A stretch of DNA of 14,571 nt from contig JAHBMJ010002937.1 in assembly GCA_018398765.1 (NCBI GenBank), positions 1 to 14,571 of the forward strand, in the 5' to 3' direction. The notes under the pieces were generated by a model, which ran no database searches, was not told where the DNA came from, and saw only the letters and a list, made by a program, of their open reading frames with translations. A program made the position numbers and the translations under genes. Origin of the DNA: Chromera velia (Eukaryota > Sar > Chromeraceae). The stretch's first letter is position 1, and each line of letters opens with the position of its first letter. Positions 9,032-14,571 of the stretch are shown here, piece after piece.

Positions 9032-9956
9032 CGTCTAGCTGGATTCCCGGAGGTTGACCAAAACCAACCACCCAAAAGAGGGACTCTGAACGGAAGAAAG
9101 GACGATCGAACCGACAGAGAGGGACTGGACCAGGACGGTATGTACGTTGGCTGACGTGTCAATCACTCGATCGATCGATCGGATGGATCTGTGCGTGAAA
9201 GGAAATGAAGGAAAAGGCTCCAGCGGTCGAGTCAAGCGGGTGTGTGTGAGTGAAGGAAGGAGGGTGAAAGGAAGAAGAAGCGGAATTACACCACTCATTC
9301 ATGTATGCACATAAGACGAGCGAATGAGTGCATGGAGGCATCAAGCGGGAGTGGAAAGATAAGGAAATACAAAAGGAGGGTCTGAGGGGGTGGGAGGAGA
9401 ATACAGTGGGGCTACCTGTTCTTTCGTTCCGACCTAAACGAATGAAATGAAGAAGCAAACAAAACCTCCGTGCCAACAGAGAAAGAGAGAGAGGGGTATC
9501 AAAAGGAAGTTGAAAGAAAAGAAGAGATCTCGGTGTGGGATTGGATGGGATAGAACGAAGCAAAACACTCTTTCTCTTTCTTTTTTTGCAGGCCAGGGAG
9601 AGAGAGGTGGAGACAATGGTTTGTCGGTTAGCTTTACAGGTTCGGGTACAAAAGAAAACAATGTCATTCAACACCCGCGTCGCACAGACCCTAGCTCCCA
9701 TCCTTTCAATTTGACAACTTCAATTCCATTATTGAGAACCACTTCATTAGACTACAAAGGGAAGGGGAGGGGAAGGAAGAGAGGCAGCGAACCTACTCCA
9801 ATTTTTCATTCATCTTCTTTTCCTTTCACCCATGCAGGCTGCTGCCTCGTGTTGTTTGTCCCTTTCTTTCTTCTAATGTTGCTTGCCAACAACCTTAGTT
9901 GGTTGCTCACTCACTGTCCGGACACCAGGATCGATCAGAGAAGCGATCACACTTAA
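9032..9956 (+). CDS. Candidate three-exon gene end with hydrophobic C-terminal tail, unrecognised
   Basis: Three segments carry good splice signals and compatible phases. Exon a, 9032-9137, follows TGCATGCAG and ends at donor G/GTATGT. Exon b, 9592-9639, follows a strong TTTCTTTTTTTGCAG acceptor and ends at G/GTTCGG. Exon c, 9838-9956, follows TTTCACCCATGCAG and ends in TAA. Joined, they give a polar stretch (RLAGFPEVDQ, then KRGTLNGRKDD, then GQGERGGDNGLSVSFT) followed by CCLVLFVPFFLLMLLANN and WLL, a plausible single membrane helix, and a short polar end. The 198 bases between b and c are also open in the same frame, so they may be exonic. The 5' end is unknown; an ATG at 8721 is one option. 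No family is recognised and the model could be chance. Confidence 0.3.
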
Positions 9957-10470
9957 GCTGGTCGGGGCAAAAGCGAAGGGCACGAAATGGGAGAAAAGGT
10001 AAAGGGAAAAGAGCGACACTTCGCCTGCAGGACCGCGCCCCGCCCTTGGCTTCTCTCTCATTCCAACTTTGTCCCTAGCTCTTTTCTTTCTTTCATTTCG
10101 CCCATCCATCAGTCAGTCGGTCAGTGGCGGCTCTTCCTTCCCTGGCAGGCAGAGAGAAGGGGATCATGATGGCACTAGGGACAGAGAAAGCCGAGGAAGG
10201 ACATTGGGGAAGCAGCTTGAAAAGAAAACACCGGGTCGGGTGTTTGGAATGAAAAAGGGTCCGAAAGGAGAGGCCCAGAAAGTTGGAGGAAAGTAAGGTA
10301 ATAGAGAGGGGAACAGAGAGGGAAGAGATGAAGAAATATTGCAACGTTTCGTCCGAAGGGAAGAGGCGAAGAACCGAAGTGAACAGAAGACGTATGAGGA
10401 GGTTGAGGCGAGTGTATTATTATCAACAAGAAGGACGCATAGGGCCGGTCAACTTGTGCGTTCGTTCCTT
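9957..10470. other. Convergent intergenic spacer
   Basis: The + strand is purine rich (GGAAGAG, GAAAAG words), so the minus strand is pyrimidine rich. The right part should hold the 3' UTR of the minus-strand gene whose stop is at 10471-10473. Short frames on both strands (for example 10069-10296 on +) have no distinguishing content. No gene is called. Confidence 0.5.
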
Positions 10471-13038
10471 TTAATCCTCTTCCTCTTCCTCCTCTTCCTC
10501 TTCTTCTTCGCCTTCTTCTGAGACTTCCTCGCTGTCTGCCTCTTCTAGTTCCGACCCCCCTCTACCAAACACGGCCCCCCCACGTGTCCGTAGTCTCTTT
10601 GACGCCGGCTCTTCATACTCTTCTTCCTCCTCTTCATCTTCGTCTTCCTCCTCTTCCTCTTCCTCTTCCTCTCCTTCCTCTTCTTCTTCGTCTTCCTCTT
10701 CTTCTTCTTCCTCTTCCTCCTCTTCCCCTTCTTCCGAAGACGAGGAAGACTCAGAAACTATTCGTTTGTGGTTTTTTGCTTTCGCTTTCGCTTTCCCTTT
10801 CTTCCCTCCCACCTTCACCTCAATGGTGTTTGCCCCCCACTGATTCTGTCGACCCCCCCGGCCACCCCCGCGTACCACCCCCCCGCGTCCAACGCTCCCC
10901 CCACCCTTCAACCCCTTCTTGCCTCGGCCTCGACCCCTTCCCCCCGACCCATCGATTCTTGAAGAACTAGCAACCGAAGGGCCTAGAGAAGAAGCAGCAG
11001 ACTCAGACGGGCCAACACGGGAACTTTCAACATCCCCACTGCGTACTTTCCGTGGCCGTCCTTTTGTTTTCGCAACGGGTACGGCAAGGAGAGACGACTT
11101 CGAGGCAGAGTTTGAAATAGGGGGTTTCCGAATTCCACTCGCAGTGCGGTCATCCATCTCAACGGTCATTCCCCTCCCCCCTCGCCCCCCCCTTGAATTT
11201 GACCCTCGTTTCCCTCCAACCCCCTCACCTCCCCTTCCTGATAGTACGTTCTTACCTCTTCCTCGTCCTCTACCCCCTCCGTCCTCTGTACCAACAGACG
11301 CAGCAGCAGAAGACGAACTTCGCTTATGTCCAGCACGATCAACCCCCTTTCCTCTAGCTCTTCCCCTCTTTACACCCCCCCTCTCTGCAAGACTCGTCCC
11401 CCCTCTCTTACTGGACGACGAAACAAGGGATGATAAATGGAGCACATCCCCCTCATCCTTTACCAGAATGGCCCGTCTCTTGACAAGCGTCTGCAAAGAA
11501 ACGGGACCTCCATGAGGCCTCTTGCTGATAACTGCCTCTTCTTCTTCCTCTTCACCCTCATTCTCTTCAACATCCTCGTCTTCTACATCCTCATCATATT
11601 GCTCCTCCCCTTCCACCCCCATCTCGACGTCCTCATCTTCCTCCTTTGGAATTATGCCTTTCAAACCCCTTCCCCTCCCCCTTTTGCTGACAGACGAAGC
11701 GCCCCGCCCCCGTTTACCGCGCACTACCCCAGAAACCTCCAACCCCCCCCTACCCCTTCCACCCCTCCCTCCCCCCGTTGAAGACTTCACAGAGTCCGAA
11801 GCCAACGAACGGCCAGAAGCCCCAGACAAAGTGGCACGAACCCTTCCCCCCCTCACTCCCCTACCCCTCCCACGCCCCCCACGGGTCCCACTTGCACTCC
11901 CACGTTTATCTTTCACAACCCCCCCAGAACCCAACTTTGGGACCTTCGTATCCGGCGCCTCATCCTCCGAAGAAAGCAACCCAAACATATCATCCGAGTC
12001 ATACACCTCACTCAACAAATCCGCCTCTAACAACCCTTGCAACGCTTCTGGGAAGGACAGCAACCCCCCTCCCTCGTCTCCTGCGGCTGCCGCAGAAGAG
12101 GAAGAGGAGGACGAGGGGTCCCCTGAACCCCCTCTGTCTCCCCCCAGGGCGGCCGTACTCCCCCCCACCGTGTGGCCTGAGCCGAAGTGGTGCAGAGCTT
12201 GTCTAGCATGGGCGGCTGCTGCTGCTGCTACCGCGAAGACAGAAGGATTTTCCAAAGTCGAGGGATCTGTTTCCTCTTTTTTCTCTTCCCGTCTCCTTCC
12301 CCTCCCCCCTGCCAACCCCTTTGAAGAGGACGAATTTGAATTCTTGGGACGCACACGGACGAGCTGACCCTTCGACAAAGTCTGTATAGTCTGTCGGGCA
12401 GTCTCAGAATCAAGGGAAGCATGCACGTCGACCAACCCCCAAGAATTTCCAATACGATACCTCAATCCCTCCATTTTGATCCGTGTGACAGCCAACGGAC
12501 GGGGTCGTCTCCTCTGAAACAGAAGAGATGCCGTTCTCTCAAAGAAAGTTGGCAACCCCGATTGGGAATCGTCAAACGCTCGGGGTGCCTTTCGGGGTGA
12601 GGTCGAACCCCCACCTGCTGACACCCCCCCCCTTGTGGGTTTCCGTATTAGCCCTAGTTTTTCTGCCTTCGAGCGATTCGATACAGCAGCTGCTGAGTGA
12701 TTCGCATGAGCAGACTTTGATGTTCCCCTCATCCACAACCCCCCCTTTCGAGTCTGCTGATGATGACCGTCACCGCCCACTTCATCCATCGCCTCTACAC
12801 CCCCCCCCACGGGGACACCGTTAGCCTCCAGCAACTCAGCAGGAAAGGCGCCCAGAGGACCACTCGTTGGGGAGACGCCAGGCGAAGCGCCGGGAAGGGA
12901 ACCCCCCCCCTGTCCTGTGGGCACGTGAGAGGGGGCACGACGAAAGCCCCCCCCGACGGCAGCGTTCCACTGTTTCCAATGGGACGCGTTCCTTTCACGG
13001 AGAGTCATTCTCTCTCCGAGACCGCCGGCACGAGAGCT
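10471..13038 (-). CDS. Large RGRG / AT-hook / acidic-tail protein exon, probable chromatin factor
   Basis: One minus-strand frame is open from 13194 to TAA at 10471-10473 (907 codons). I start the exon at 13038 because it is preceded on the minus strand by a CTGTCTGT pyrimidine tract ending CTCTGCAG, a convincing 3' splice site; the 52 codons before it look intronic. If this were the first exon, ATG 13008 would be the start. Numbered from 13194, residues 213-285 form the only complex region (RIKMEGLRYRIGNSWGLVDV, then TIQTLSKGQLVRVRPKN). Many RGRGRG tracts follow (440-515, 640-680, 750-785). An AT-hook core sits at about 709-718 (KTKGRPRKVR), a KRLRTR nuclear signal at about 867, and acidic blocks lie at 517-553, 821-860 and to the C-terminus. 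Glu codons mix GAA and GAG, which argues for protein-level selection. AT-hooks bind the DNA minor groove, so a nuclear chromatin or RNA role is inferred. No named family is recognised. Confidence 0.75.
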   Translation of the reverse strand, partial: SSRAGGLGERMTLRERNASHWKQWNAAVGGGFRRAPSHVPTGQGGGSLPGASPGVSPTSGPLGAFPAELLEANGVPVGGGVEAMDEVGGDGHHQQTRKGGLWMRGTSKSAHANHSAAAVSNRSKAEKLGLIRKPTRGGVSAGGGSTSPRKAPRAFDDSQSGLPTFFERTASLLFQRRRPRPLAVTRIKMEGLRYRIGNSWGLVDVHASLDSETARQTIQTLSKGQLVRVRPKNSNSSSSKGLAGGRGRRREEKKEETDPSTLENPSVFAVAAAAAAHARQALHHFGSGHTVGGSTAALGGDRGGSGDPSSSSSSSAAAAGDEGGGLLSFPEALQGLLEADLLSEVYDSDDMFGLLSSEDEAPDTKVPKLGSGGVVKDKRGSASGTRGGRGRGRGVRGGRVRATLSGASGRSLASDSVKSSTGGGRGGRGRGGLEVSGVVRGKRGRGASSVSKRGRGRGLKGIIPKEEDEDVEMGVEGEEQYDEDVEDEDVEENEGEEEEEEAVISKRPHGGPVSLQTLVKRRAILVKDEGDVLHLSSLVSSSSKRGGTSLAERGGVKRGRARGKGVDRAGHKRSSSSAAASVGTEDGGGRGRGRGKNVLSGRGGEGVGGKRGSNSRGGRGGRGMTVEMDDRTASGIRKPPISNSASKSSLLAVPVAKTKGRPRKVRSGDVESSRVGPSESAASSLGPSVASSSRIDGSGGRGRGRGKKGLKGGGSVGRGGVVRGGGRGGRQNQWGANTIEVKVGGKKGKAKAKAKNHKRIVSESSSSSEEGEEEEEEEEEEEDEEEEEGEEEEEEEEEDEDEEEEEEYEEPASKRLRTRGGAVFGRGGSELEEADSEEVSEEGEEEEEEEEEEED
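11743..11776 (-). other. G-quadruplex-type motif in the coding strand
   Basis: The + strand shows C8, C4, C4, C3 and C6 tracts separated by loops of 1-5 bases, so the minus (coding) strand has five G tracts of at least three. It lies in a Gly/Arg-rich part of the large exon. Further C runs of 6-9 occur throughout the exon. Confidence 0.6.
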
Positions 13039-13610
13039 CTGCAGAGGCAGGCAGGGCAACAGACAGACAGAAAAACAGGGAGACGACAAGATAGACTGAG
13101 CTGCACATTTTTGGAGTGCACCTCCGGAATGCATTGAAAGAGAAGATAAACGCATCACTACAAATGCAGGTCCCATGACTCCGATGTACTTCATCTAACT
13201 CATATATTAATACACACAGAGGGAGAAAGACATTTTCCAGTTGCATGCACTCGAAACGATCTTGCTTGGTTTGCGTTTGTTTGTGTCACCTATGAATGAT
13301 CCAACAATGAAGCCAAAATGAACAACGATGCTTAAGCAAGCCATCGTTGACAGGCAGTGACACATACTGAGAGAGATTTCATGAACACACAGACTGACAG
13401 ATGGACGCGCCCGCAAAATGCATACACACATACCCAAAGACACACATGCCACGCGCGTCTGTGTGTGTGCGCATGTGTGCGTGTTGAGAAGAGCCGAAGC
13501 AAAGAGAGACCGAGGCGGACATGAAGTGGCGCCAAAAGAAGCCTGGTCGCAAGCAAACAAGTGCATGAGGCTACCCACCCACCCACCCCTCCACCCGAGC
13601 TCTGACCGAC
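13039..13610 (-). other. Probable intron of the minus-strand gene
   Basis: This lies between a donor reading CAG/GTCGGTCAG on the minus strand at 13610 and the CTCTGCAG acceptor at 13039. The two flanking exons are both in phase 0. It contains CA/TG and CCCA microsatellite fragments, two TGTGTG-rich patches near 13420-13485, and a TGCATGCA at 13242-13249. I see no additional exon with both good splice signals and a matching phase, though a small one could be missed. Confidence 0.45.

Positions 13611-14571
<961 letters not shown>

Noticed and set aside
9035-9701. Minus-strand frames opposite the candidate + strand gene
   Set aside because: Composition is low-complexity Ser/Leu/Phe/Pro from purine-rich + strand sequence, with no splice support.
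10584-12824. + strand Pro/Leu/Ser-rich frames opposite the large exon
   Set aside because: They mirror the Gly, Glu and Arg tracts of the minus-strand gene and have no splice or start context of their own.
13039-13194. First 52 codons of the large minus-strand frame as coding
   Set aside because: They include a CTGTCTGT pyrimidine tract and end at a strong CTCTGCAG acceptor, so they look like intron; initiation at 13194 remains possible.
13166-13300. A small minus-strand exon starting after TTCATAG near 13290 (DTNKRKPSKI)
   Set aside because: The pyrimidine tract is poor, the donor GTTTCG is weak, and its phase does not fit the flanking proposed exons.

Overview
The window is eukaryotic nuclear DNA. 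It holds one clearly recognisable gene cut into short exons by small GT-AG introns, one long low-complexity nuclear-type coding exon, and large amounts of micro- and minisatellite sequence. The intron style (many acceptors reading TGCATGCAG, CTGT and CT microsatellites inside introns), a free-standing TGCATGCATGCAT element, and proteins with Gly/Arg, Ser, Ala and Glu runs are what I would expect of a coccidian apicomplexan or a close relative. That placement is inference from style; no marker gene in the window proves it.

Layout from left to right. Positions 1 to about 2720 are a 74-bp tandem minisatellite of roughly 36-37 copies that continues off the left edge. Positions 2984-7436 on the + strand hold the 3' two thirds of a eukaryotic-type seryl-tRNA synthetase in nine exons whose phases all join. 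Its 5' exons (tRNA-binding arm, motif 1) are not in the window, so the minisatellite probably lies in, or interrupts, an upstream intron. Motif 2 carries Gln where the family has Glu. Positions 7437 to about 8160 are a sharply AT-rich stretch with telomere-like TTTAGG/TTTGGG words. Positions 8161-10470 have no recognised gene. They contain a TGCATGC cluster and a weakly supported + strand gene model (9032-9956) ending in a hydrophobic, membrane-type tail.

The right part is transcribed from the minus strand. An exon of about 2.6 kb (13038 down to 10471) encodes an unrecognised protein with many RGRG tracts, one good AT-hook and long acidic blocks, probably a chromatin-associated protein. Three smaller exons at 14571-14433, 14078-14008 and 13733-13611 have good splice signals and phases that join one another and the large exon, so they are probably the upstream part of the same gene, cut by the right edge. 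The synthetase and this gene are convergent. I see no operon-like or functional relation between them, no tRNA or rRNA, no CRISPR array and no intact transposon.
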